Assembly: GCA_947627275.1 (NCBI GenBank)
Contig: CANQVK010000002.1
Location: forward strand, 1-64,000
Origin: an uncultured Ruminococcus sp.
Lineage (GTDB): Bacteria; Bacillota; Clostridia; Oscillospirales; Ruminococcaceae
Length of the DNA: 64,000 nt
Direction of reading: 5' to 3'
Each line of letters starts with the position of its first letter. The first letter of the stretch is position 1. The translations under genes were made by a program, and so were the position numbers. Below the pieces are notes generated by a model. That model ran no database searches, was not told where the DNA came from, and saw only the letters and a list, made by a program, of their open reading frames with translations. Of the stretch, positions 37,101 to 43,848 are shown piece after piece.

Positions 37101-38787
37101 AGTCTCCGAAAGAGATGAGAAAGGCAACGTTATTTCGGCTGTATTTGCGGGCAACGTTATCGAAGGTCAGAAGAAAGACGAGCTTGCCCAGCGTGACGCC
37201 CTTAAGGCGGCGTATGAATCGGCGAATATTGCAAATTCGGCTAAAACCGACTTCCTTGCCAATATGAGCCACGATATACGCACTCCTATGAATGCAATAA
37301 TCGGTCTGACGGCTATTGCAGGTACTCATATGGACGATAAGGAAAGAGTTGCGGACTGCTTATCTAAAATCACTATCTCTTCAAAGCATCTTCTGGGGAT
37401 TATTAATGAAATACTCGATATGTCCAAAATCGAGTCGGGTAAAATGGAACTGCATGAGGACGTATTCAGTCTCCCGGAGCTTATCGACAATCTGCTTTCC
37501 ATGTCAAAGCCGGAGGTTTCGGCTAAGGGTCACGAGCTTTCCGTATCTATAAGAGGAATCGAGCATGAGAACGTGATAGGCGATAGTCAGCGCATTCAGC
37601 AGGTTTTCATGAATATTATGAGCAATGCTGTAAAATACACTCCTCCGGGAGGAAAGATAAAGCTGTCTATTTCGGAAAAAACCACAAACAAGCAGAAAAT
37701 CGGATGTTATGAGTTTATTTTTGAGGATAACGGAATCGGTATGTCGGAAGAATATTTGGCTCATATATTCGAGCCTTTCTCACGAGCAAGAAACGATATG
37801 AGAGTCGGAAAAATTCAGGGTACCGGTCTTGGAATGCCGATAACGCGCAATATTGTTCAGATGATGAACGGCGATATAAAGGTGGAAAGCCGTCTGAACG
37901 AAGGAACGAAAATGACCGTTACCTTTTTCCTTAAGCTGAAAAACGAATCCGAAGAAAATATGCCGCACAACCTTGCAGATCTTCCTATTCTTGTGGCGGA
38001 CGACGATAAGGTGTCCTGTATCTATACCTGCGAAATGCTTGAGGAAATAGGCATGAAGGGCGAATGGGTCCTGACAGGCGCAGAAGCCGTTGAACGGACG
38101 GTAGAGCATCATGAAAGTGGAGACGACTTTTTCGCAGTGATTCTTGACTGGCGTATGCCCGGAATGGACGGTATCGAGACTACTCGTGAAATAAGGAAAC
38201 GAGTGGGCAAAAATGTTCCTATTATAATTATTTCTGCTTATGACTGGTCGGATATAGAGCTTGAAGCGAGAGCGGCAGGAGCAAACGCATTTATTTCCAA
38301 ACCTTTGTTCAAGTCGAGAGTGATACATCTTTTCAACGAACTTACGGGCAGAGAGGAGAATGAACAGTCAAGCTCCGAACTCGGCGAATATACCAAGGAT
38401 AAATTCCAGGGAAAACGAGTTCTGCTTGTTGAGGATAATGAACTGAACGCCGAGATCGCAGGAGAAATATTCAGCATGGCAGGATTGGAAGTGGAATTTG
38501 CCAAGGACGGAAAAGCTGCCGTTGACATTATGACGACCGTTGAAAGCGGATATTTTGACATAATATTTATGGACATTCAGATGCCGATAATGAACGGTTA
38601 TGAGGCTTCAAGAGCGATACGCACTCTTCCGGGAAATTATGCAAAATCCGTGCCGATAATTGCAATGACAGCCAATGCTTTTGCAGAGGATGTCGCATTG
38701 GCAAAGAACGCAGGTATGAACGAGCATATTGCAAAACCGATAGATTTTGACCAGCTTATGAAAGCTTTAAGAAAATGGATAGGCTGA
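34189..38787 (+). CDS. Large cytoplasmic hybrid sensor histidine kinase with GAF, PAS repeats and two receivers
   Basis: A 1532-residue protein with no membrane segment. Order: GAF-like domain (about 25-170), several PAS-type modules (about 180-980; two copies share an ITDITEQE-like exit followed by a coiled segment EEERRQYRNALA), HisKA with phospho-His1028 (FLANMSHDIRTPMNAIIG), a full HATPase_c (EDNGIGMSEEYLAHIFEPFS, GTGLGMPI), then two receivers with phospho-Asp1320 (ILDWRMPGMDG) and Asp1462 (FMDIQMPIMNG). There is no output DNA-binding domain and no HPt, so a separate partner is needed. ATG 34189 follows GAGGAGG; a start 81 bp upstream overlaps the promoter. The ligand is unknown; redox or small molecules are likely for GAF/PAS. 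Confidence 0.88.
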   Translation: MADINNENQYDVNMLLKKLEASDFINKQIAYLNSQNDLNSALNEVAAHLGGFMTAERVYVFEDTGEFFCNTIEWCADGVTPEMDSLQNVPKEEMLAWTDVFECGKCVVIPDIEAIKFSSPYIYETLARQGIKGVVEAPIKIGSKIVGFIGVDNAPDENLKLISESLNTLGTFIGTMMRNRFEHEKLLKNNAALTDNRNMQREITESISCGVFAYALPEHELLVINDEARRIFGCTPSEDPIECFVRFLKGKIVPEDKETVFGAEKALSRPGDSVTLDYRAFNSGKVINIHSVLKLLRFESGRKYILCSLLDTTEQTELTATLEMERKSYRDALANGSEFNFFFDVDEGLIHEEFITAHGVNLVRMMGFSIPASFDDLLAKYIEQCNPEFVSEDMKRNFTCSGLRESFEAGITNAVTEYYSPQTDIHIRINSLMSKDDKTGHIHVSVVASDISEIRRNEKMQKKALEDANEKLDRANKEMNKRIDAILDCTSGGLKIINAEDGFSYTYISEGAADLQGYTVNEFLENFKRSAISNIYPEDGEAAIADAVRQMEEKGSYSIKYRVPCKDGSIKWVIDQGKEHIDGNTGKKLWYSLIQDVTELEDRNYQLQNVLSMQTAMANSLSSGFFAYTMPDREILIINNEAERLFTSMGISRENASNCMSAVPESEMPYIREAVSKLVVPGDRTIYTFHAENKLNGGHITLKTDTKLLSFADGQRYILSSITDITEQELMEKKLEEERRQYRNALALDSEALFTFDLTEGVIYDHVYGKDGNNLTANMGLTVPVTYDQLAERWFSPKRINADSRDIELVRSRKSLMECSKKGTTIIEFEYYVVREGKYVRILVMLYTLNDHIYVSVIIYDITSTRKEEKQRRSMIETLGKIYSGLCLFSFQSNTYTLFKHLDDIALYLSQTGSYDEFFRVYTEELTLPEFKEEVSRFLTPQNIIESLADEDVVSLEYRRKNVGWCRITLVVSERDEKGNVISAVFAGNVIEGQKKDELAQRDALKAAYESANIANSAKTDFLANMSHDIRTPMNAIIGLTAIAGTHMDDKERVADCLSKITISSKHLLGIINEILDMSKIESGKMELHEDVFSLPELIDNLLSMSKPEVSAKGHELSVSIRGIEHENVIGDSQRIQQVFMNIMSNAVKYTPPGGKIKLSISEKTTNKQKIGCYEFIFEDNGIGMSEEYLAHIFEPFSRARNDMRVGKIQGTGLGMPITRNIVQMMNGDIKVESRLNEGTKMTVTFFLKLKNESEENMPHNLADLPILVADDDKVSCIYTCEMLEEIGMKGEWVLTGAEAVERTVEHHESGDDFFAVILDWRMPGMDGIETTREIRKRVGKNVPIIIISAYDWSDIELEARAAGANAFISKPLFKSRVIHLFNELTGREENEQSSSELGEYTKDKFQGKRVLLVEDNELNAEIAGEIFSMAGLEVEFAKDGKAAVDIMTTVESGYFDIIFMDIQMPIMNGYEASRAIRTLPGNYAKSVPIIAMTANAFAEDVALAKNAGMNEHIAKPIDFDQLMKALRKWIG

Positions 38788-38839
38788 TCAAGCGCGCTTA
38801 TTCAAGGCTTTGTTTTCACAAGTTCTAAGGACCGCTGAT

Positions 38840-38999
38840 TATACTAAACGCTATAGCAAATCACGCATATCTGACAGCATATTTTACACATTGCATCGTT
38901 GTCGTCCTTGCCATACGACAGTATGCCTGTGTCCTCCGCCTTGCTATGTGCAAAATCTGCTTGTCATTTATTGCGCGTTTGGCTATAGCGTTTAGTATA
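38840..38999. mobile_element. MITE-like palindromic element, left of the M23 gene
   Basis: A 160-bp element with 15-bp terminal inverted repeats TATACTAAACGCTAT/ATAGCGTTTAGTATA. The inner part contains CATCGTTGTCGTCCTTGC and TATGTGCAAAATCTGC. It matches the element at 41667-41793 in inverted orientation, except for about 35 extra internal bases bounded by CTTGC repeats. No coding capacity. TA-rich ends suggest TA target choice, as for IS630/Tc1-type MITEs (inference). Confidence 0.65.
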
Positions 39000-39097
39000 A
39001 CCGCAGCGTAGCGTATTCTACCGAGGAGTTTATGGAGTTTTTGATAAATCAAGAAATCAATTAATAAAATGGTTATAAATAATTAACGTTTTATCTA

Positions 39098-39126
39098 TTG
39101 ACAAATCGTCCTTTTCATGGCATCAT
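39098..39126 (+). promoter_or_regulatory. Probable promoter of the leader peptide and M23 gene
   Basis: Perfect TTGACA (39098-39103), 17-bp spacer, CATCAT (39121-39126, 4 of 6 matches to TATAAT). The start would be near 39133, just upstream of GGGAG and the mini-ORF. Confidence 0.5.
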
Positions 39127-39149
39127 TTTATAAGAGGGAGTGGATGTAT

Positions 39150-39200
39150 ATGAAGCACAGCACAGCACAGCACAGCACAGCACAGCACAGCACAGGCTAA
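39150..39200 (+). CDS. Pentanucleotide-repeat leader peptide (candidate)
   Basis: A 16-codon ORF, MKHSTAQHSTAQHSTG, with GGGAG nine bases before its ATG. Almost all of it is encoded by eight tandem GCACA units (39155-39194), so slippage by one unit changes the frame. An intrinsic-terminator hairpin follows 45 bases downstream and then the ribosome site of the M23 gene. This promoter, mini-ORF, terminator, gene order is that of a transcription-attenuation leader. The peptide has no run of one amino acid except recurrent His/Gln/Ser/Thr, so the sensed signal is unclear. It could also be a chance ORF over a microsatellite. Confidence 0.4.
   Translation: MKHSTAQHSTAQHSTG
39155..39195. repeat. 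(GCACA)8 microsatellite
   Basis: Eight perfect tandem copies of the 5-base unit GCACA. Such repeats are prone to slipped-strand mispairing and are common at phase-variable loci. They lie between a likely promoter and the M23 dockerin gene. Confidence 0.95.
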
Positions 39201-39244
39201 CTGTGTAGTTTTGTCATACATCAAAACCGAATATATATGTATAT

Positions 39245-39287
39245 AAGCCGAAAAACAGGTTAATTCTGTCTTTCGGCTTTTTTGTGT
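39245..39287 (+). terminator. Terminator (attenuator-like) just upstream of the M23 gene
   Basis: AAGCCGAAAaACAG pairs with CTGTcTTTCGGCTT around GTTAATT, followed by TTTTT. It ends about 10 bases before the AGGAGG of the downstream gene, so it would cut transcripts from the upstream promoter before the gene unless bypassed. Confidence 0.75.
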
Positions 39288-39308
39288 AAAAAAAGGAGGA
39301 ATTTTATT

Positions 39309-41582
39309 GTGAAACTAAAAAAAGTCTTAAAAAAAGCCGCAGCGGCTTTGACGGCCTTTACCTGTGCTTTCGGTATCTTCTGCGGCGGCAAAACAGGCGG
39401 CAGCAACTCTGTTATTGACTCCGACATATCTTTAACGGCAAGCGCAGCAACCACCTACAACGTTACTTTTCCGGTAAATAACGGATGTAAAATTTTTCGT
39501 TACCAAAAGTATGATCCCCGATACAAAGATCATGACGGAGTTGATATCCATTCAAGCGGCAATGATACCATTTATGCGGCTAAGGCTGGCGAAGTAGTGG
39601 GAATCGGAAATGCCTGCCCGCATACGGATGAATTCGATGAACATAATCCAAAAAGTAAAGAATATAAAAATTACGGTGAGTCTGGAAACTATATAAAGAT
39701 AAAAGGTAATGATGGCGTATACTACTGGTATTATCACTTGCTGCAAAACTCAATGTTAGTTAAAAAAGGCGACAAGGTTGTTGCCGGTCAGGCTATTGCT
39801 AAAATGGGAAGCTCTGGTATGAGTTCAGGAAAGCATCTTCATTTTAAAATGACAATCGGTTCTGGTTATTATTCTACAGCGATCATCGCTAATCCCGTAG
39901 GAAAATACAGCGGTCAGGTCAATTACTCCAACGGACTGTACAATACAACAGTTGCAAAAGTTATCGTAAGATTCCACAGAAACACAAGCAGCAGCGATAC
40001 CTCTGCTGTCAGCGAAACATTCACAGCCGGCGTTGCCAACCAAAAATTCGGATACAATACAAACGGCACCGGAAAATACAGCGCAATGAAGCCCGCAGAT
40101 GTCGGATTTGGTCAATGGACAAAATCAGGGTACAAAATGCTCGGATGGAGCAAGAGTAAAAGTGCGACTACCGCTTCCTGGTCAACCTACAGTTCCGTAG
40201 TAGACAGTTGGATAAAGAGCAACTCACCATATATTGATCTTTATGCAGTCTGGAAGAAGGATAATACCATAACGTCATTATCAATTGCATCTCCGGCAAC
40301 ATATACAATATATCCCACTAACGGAACAATTGATACAGCAGGTCTTACCCTTACCGCAAAATATTCCGACGGCACATCAAAAACGATCACCAGCGGATTT
40401 ACAGCGTCTGCCGATCTCTCAAAAGAGGGTGATGCAACGGTTACCGTCAATTATAACAATTCCAAGACAACGTATAATGTTAAAGTCGAAAATTATTTCA
40501 GCGGTGCAGGTACAGAGGAATCCCCCTATCTGATCTCATCTGCAAGCGATCTTAAGTTGCTCTCAAATGTAGTAAACGATCTTTCGATAAGCCCATACTA
40601 CAAAGCAGCACACTACAAGCAAACCGCAGATATTAACCTTGGCGGCTCACTCTTCAATCCTATCGGCGTATTCAAAATAGATGAAGTATTTTACCAGACA
40701 CTTGCGTTTGACGGAGTGTACGATGGAAATAAACATAAAATAACAAATCTGTTTGTGAATACATCCAAGTATTATGCAGGACTTTTCGGAAGAACCAACA
40801 GACACTCTGTAATTAAGAATCTCTCTGTCTACGGCAATGTTACTTGTTCAAATGCCTGTACAGGAGGCATAGTAGGAGAAGTAGGCTACGGCGGACAGAT
40901 TATAAATTGTTCGTTCAGCGGAAGTGTCACAGGCTCCCAGTTGACAGGCGGCATAACTTCTGGCTTGCGAGGCGGTGGAACAATTTCCGGATGCTATGTA
41001 AATGCAGATATAAAAACAGGGCTTTCAGGTGAAAATGCCTTTGCAGGCGGAATAATGGGACGATCAAACGTTGGCTTTGCTTCTAATTCCGAAAATGCCG
41101 TAATATCAAACAATTACTTTATCGGTACTGTCACAGGCAGTTTAACAGGCGGAATTCTCGGAAAGACGATAATTGAGAGTGTTAAAGATAATACTTCAAC
41201 TTGCAGTAATAACTACTTTTTAAAGGCAGACGGTCTGGAAGCATCAGGAGACGGCTCGGTATCATCAAGCAACGGCAAAGCGCTGTCCGAAAATCTCCTG
41301 AGAAGTGCAGATGAACTTCTCGGATCTCCATTTTCCTATAACTGGAATAAAAATTTAAATGACGGATATCCCGTATTTGAATGGCAGGTCATTCCTCAAG
41401 GCGATGCGAACAATGACAATAAGGTAAACGTTGCTGACATGGTTATGCTCCACAAATGGCTGATGGGTTCAGGCGAACTTACAGCATGGCAGAACGTTGA
41501 CCTATGTGATGACGGCGTAATTGATACATTCGATATGATTTTAATGAGAAAACTTATAATTAACTCTCAGTCTGCACAGTAA
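39309..41582 (+). CDS. Secreted M23 metallopeptidase with GLUG repeats and C-terminal dockerin
   Basis: A 757-residue secreted protein. GTG 39309 has AGGAGG; signal peptide about 1-47. M23 domain about 50-200 with zinc ligands His75 and Asp79 (HDGVD), His143 (YYHL) and HLH 176-178, a complete lysostaphin-type site. A Listeria-Bacteroides-repeat-like domain (about 210-310), an Ig-like domain (about 315-400), GLUG-type repeats (about 410-640: GLFGRT, GGIVGEV, GGITSG, GGIMGR, GGILGK) and a dockerin (about 690-750: DANNDNKVNVAD, DLCDDGVIDTFD) follow. It should cut peptidoglycan cross-bridges or peptides and dock onto a cellulosome-type scaffoldin, an unusual mix. Flanked by inverted MITE-like elements and preceded by an attenuator-like leader. 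Confidence 0.85.
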   Translation: MKLKKVLKKAAAALTAFTCAFGIFCGGKTGGSNSVIDSDISLTASAATTYNVTFPVNNGCKIFRYQKYDPRYKDHDGVDIHSSGNDTIYAAKAGEVVGIGNACPHTDEFDEHNPKSKEYKNYGESGNYIKIKGNDGVYYWYYHLLQNSMLVKKGDKVVAGQAIAKMGSSGMSSGKHLHFKMTIGSGYYSTAIIANPVGKYSGQVNYSNGLYNTTVAKVIVRFHRNTSSSDTSAVSETFTAGVANQKFGYNTNGTGKYSAMKPADVGFGQWTKSGYKMLGWSKSKSATTASWSTYSSVVDSWIKSNSPYIDLYAVWKKDNTITSLSIASPATYTIYPTNGTIDTAGLTLTAKYSDGTSKTITSGFTASADLSKEGDATVTVNYNNSKTTYNVKVENYFSGAGTEESPYLISSASDLKLLSNVVNDLSISPYYKAAHYKQTADINLGGSLFNPIGVFKIDEVFYQTLAFDGVYDGNKHKITNLFVNTSKYYAGLFGRTNRHSVIKNLSVYGNVTCSNACTGGIVGEVGYGGQIINCSFSGSVTGSQLTGGITSGLRGGGTISGCYVNADIKTGLSGENAFAGGIMGRSNVGFASNSENAVISNNYFIGTVTGSLTGGILGKTIIESVKDNTSTCSNNYFLKADGLEASGDGSVSSSNGKALSENLLRSADELLGSPFSYNWNKNLNDGYPVFEWQVIPQGDANNDNKVNVADMVMLHKWLMGSGELTAWQNVDLCDDGVIDTFDMILMRKLIINSQSAQ

Positions 41583-41628
41583 GAGAGAATATATGGGGTT
41601 GTATTCCGATATAACGGGATAAGCAGAA

Positions 41629-41669
41629 AGCATCGCAGGATAAAAGCATTCCTGCGGTGCTGTTTTTAT
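41629..41669 (+). terminator. Terminator of the M23 gene
   Basis: AGCATCGCAGGA and TCCTGCGGTGCT form a stem with one G-T pair around TAAAAGCAT, followed by GTTTTTAT. The T run is also the left edge of the adjacent MITE-like element. Confidence 0.75.
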
Positions 41670-41793
41670 ACTAAACGCTATTGCAAAACGCGCAATAAAT
41701 GACAAACAAATTTTGCACATAGCAAGGACGACAACGATGCTATGTGTAAAACATTCTGTCAGATATGTGTGATTTGCAATAGCGTTTAGTATA
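41667..41793. mobile_element. MITE-like palindromic element, right of the M23 gene
   Basis: A 127-bp element with the same 15-bp ends as 38840-38999 (TATACTAAACGCTAT..ATAGCGTTTAGTATA). Its reverse complement aligns with the left copy, lacking about 35 internal bases. The spacer 41583-41885 holds this, the terminator and no gene. Confidence 0.65.
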
Positions 41794-41885
41794 AATACCG
41801 CCCGCAGGGGTGTGTGGAGATGTCCGAAGAAAGAGGGGACGAGGCAATAAGCCATATTCCCCTTGGTTAAGTTGCAGAAAACTGC

Positions 41886-43553
41886 TCAATAATAGCTGAA
41901 TTCGCATATTTTCCAACTGCCGCTTTCTTTAGTGATAGCAAATCGTTCTTCTGTATAATTTCCTGTACGCTGAGTGTTGGGCTGATATTTTTTCACGTTA
42001 AAAACAGCGTAGTTTTCGTTGGCTGAAATCGCTTCAAGTTCAATATCTTCAGCTGAAAATACATCGCCTTTTCCCATGTGCTTTTGGTAAAGCAGTCCGT
42101 CTGATTCCATATAAATCAAATCAATGCTGCTTTCGTATTCAGCTGTAAGAGTTTCGGTGAATACTTCACATACAAGATTTTTTATATCTTCAATTCCTGA
42201 AACTCTCGAATCTGAGATCTGATGCAGGGTAATTCCATATTCGTCCTGTATTGTATCTCCGTTTTCTTCAAAGTACGATCCGTTTACAATGATACCGAAA
42301 TAAAGGTTTCGCGCATTCATATACATATCCTTGGCAAAACTGTTCAGATATTCTGTGCTGACGTTTGTTGCAGCGGATTCTGGAGTGCCGTTTTCAACAG
42401 TCTTTGTGACTTCCGATGTGGGAGCCGGTTCGGTATTCGGATCGCTGTATTCGCTGATTTTCCAACTGTCGTTTTCATATACCATACGGAGTGGATGAAT
42501 AACATTTCCGTAAATGTAGTGAGCTGTTACGTTAAAGACTGCTTCTTTATCGTCTGCGGAGACTTTTTCAATATCCCAGCCTTTAAGCGATACATTGCCG
42601 CCTTTTCCCTTGTTTAACTGATAGACCTTTCCGTTTGCTTCTTTATAATTTGAATCTATCATGCTGTCATACTGAGACGCAAGGGACTCTGAAAATACCG
42701 TGCGCAGTTCTGCCTTAATATCGTCAATGCAGGTAACTCTGATGTCGGTAACATTCATAAACTGAGGCTGAAATTCCTCAGAACCCGTCTTATAATAGCT
42801 GCCGTTGAACAGCATTCCGAAATACATGTTAACAGCGCTATCGTAAAGTTCTTCCGCTATGGTTTCAACGGATTCGGAAATTTGTTCGGAGCTGACTTGC
42901 TGAGTAGCTTCGGTATGGGGTTCGCAGTTAGGGTCGCTGTATTCGCTGATCTTCCAACTGTTGTTTTCATATACCAGACGGAGTGGATGAATAACATCTC
43001 CGTAAAGATAGTGGGCAGTTACGTTAAAGACCGCTTCTGTATCGTCTGCGGAGACTTTTTCAATATCCCAGTCTTTAAGTGACACGTTGCCGCCTTTCCC
43101 CTTGTTTAACTGATAGACCTTTCCGTTTGCTTCTTTATAATTTGAATCTATCATGCTGTCATACTGAGCCGCAAGGGACTCTGAAAATACCGTGCGCAGT
43201 TCTGTCTTAATATCGTCAATGCAGGTAACTCTGATGTCGGTAACATTCATAAACTGAGGCTGAATTTCCTCAGAACCCGTCTTATAATAGCTGCCGTTGA
43301 ACAGCATTCCAAAGTACATTTCAACTGCTTTTTTGTAAAGTTCCTTTGCCGTAGATTCTAAGGAATCCTCATTCGCAGCTGTTCCTGTTATCTCTTTAGC
43401 CGAATATGAAACGCCTGCTTTTTTGTTAAGCGAGGACGATGACGCGTCTGAGACATCGGACATAGTGTCAATTCTTGAACATCCTGCTGAAAGCGACGCT
43501 GTTAATGCCATAACAGCTAATCCTGCTGTAAACCTTTTTTTAATCTCTTTCAT
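41886..43553 (-). CDS. Lipoprotein with three tandem sensor-like domains, BlaR-like locus
   Basis: A 555-residue lipoprotein (lipobox LSAGC about 20-24). Three tandem domains of about 130 residues follow, roughly 60-200, 230-370 and 405-555. Domains 1 and 2 are nearly identical (LYFGMLF-like start, GSYYKTGSEE, VTDIRVTCIDDIK, YDSMIDSNYKEANGKVYQLN, SWKISEYSDPN). Domain 3 is nearly identical to the C-terminus of the neighbouring M56 protein (GSYFEENGDTIQDEYG, SWKICEFSYY). The pattern loosely recalls the IseA/YoeB endopeptidase-inhibitor fold, which I cannot verify. ATG 43553 follows AAAGGAAA. It may bind the same ligand as the receptor, or titrate it. It sits downstream of the receptor beyond a palindromic element. 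Confidence 0.7.
   Translation of the reverse strand: MKEIKKRFTAGLAVMALTASLSAGCSRIDTMSDVSDASSSSLNKKAGVSYSAKEITGTAANEDSLESTAKELYKKAVEMYFGMLFNGSYYKTGSEEIQPQFMNVTDIRVTCIDDIKTELRTVFSESLAAQYDSMIDSNYKEANGKVYQLNKGKGGNVSLKDWDIEKVSADDTEAVFNVTAHYLYGDVIHPLRLVYENNSWKISEYSDPNCEPHTEATQQVSSEQISESVETIAEELYDSAVNMYFGMLFNGSYYKTGSEEFQPQFMNVTDIRVTCIDDIKAELRTVFSESLASQYDSMIDSNYKEANGKVYQLNKGKGGNVSLKGWDIEKVSADDKEAVFNVTAHYIYGNVIHPLRMVYENDSWKISEYSDPNTEPAPTSEVTKTVENGTPESAATNVSTEYLNSFAKDMYMNARNLYFGIIVNGSYFEENGDTIQDEYGITLHQISDSRVSGIEDIKNLVCEVFTETLTAEYESSIDLIYMESDGLLYQKHMGKGDVFSAEDIELEAISANENYAVFNVKKYQPNTQRTGNYTEERFAITKESGSWKICEFSYY
41893..42340 (-). repeat. Long direct repeat, copy in the lipoprotein (domain 3)
   Basis: About 450 bp matching 43858-44305 at roughly nine of ten positions or better by eye, same orientation. 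It marks a recent duplication or gene conversion between the lipoprotein and the M56 gene. Confidence 0.8.
42442..42828 (-). repeat. Internal tandem domain repeat, domain 2
   Basis: About 387 bp, almost identical to 42934-43320 (domain 1) over its length. The high DNA identity, not only protein identity, implies very recent duplication. Confidence 0.85.
42934..43320 (-). repeat. Internal tandem domain repeat, domain 1
   Basis: Partner of 42442-42828, offset by 492 bp. Differences by eye are scattered single bases. Confidence 0.85.
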
Positions 43554-43597
43554 AAATGATTTCCTTTCTGATCGTTTTTTGTCTATATTATGTCCGC

Positions 43598-43809
43598 CTC
43601 TATTGCGCGCTTTTATAGCGGCGAATATAATGCCGTGCGAAGTAACATATATAGTAATCCTACTTGAAATCAAAACAAATTCACTTATAAAAATTTTCCA
43701 TAGTTGGTTTGTCGTTGTCACCGTGCGACAAGCACGTTTTCCTCCGCCTTGTTATGAAAAATTTTTATTCAGTTCCTTTTGTTCAAATTTCAAGTAGGCT
43801 TACTATACT
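43598..43809. mobile_element. MITE-like palindromic element between the M56 and lipoprotein genes
   Basis: The core 43655-43809 has ends TATAGTAATCCTACTTGAAAT and ATTTCAAGTAGGCTTACTATA, with inner text GTCGTTGTCACCGTGCGACA and CCTCCGCCTTG that echoes the 38840 element. A second partial palindrome (CTATTGCGCGC..TATAGCGGCG) adjoins at 43598-43630. It has no coding capacity and separates the receptor from the lipoprotein gene. Confidence 0.6.
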
Positions 43810-43848
43810 TTTTTTCGTCATGGAGTACAAAAGCTATCGGAAGTCAGC

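Noticed and set aside
34333-38576. Several 110-180 codon antisense frames inside the hybrid kinase
   Set aside because: They are opposite-strand shadows without ribosome sites or recognisable domains.
39155-39195. Possible CRISPR-like array
   Set aside because: The repeat is a perfect 5-base tandem without spacers, hence a microsatellite.
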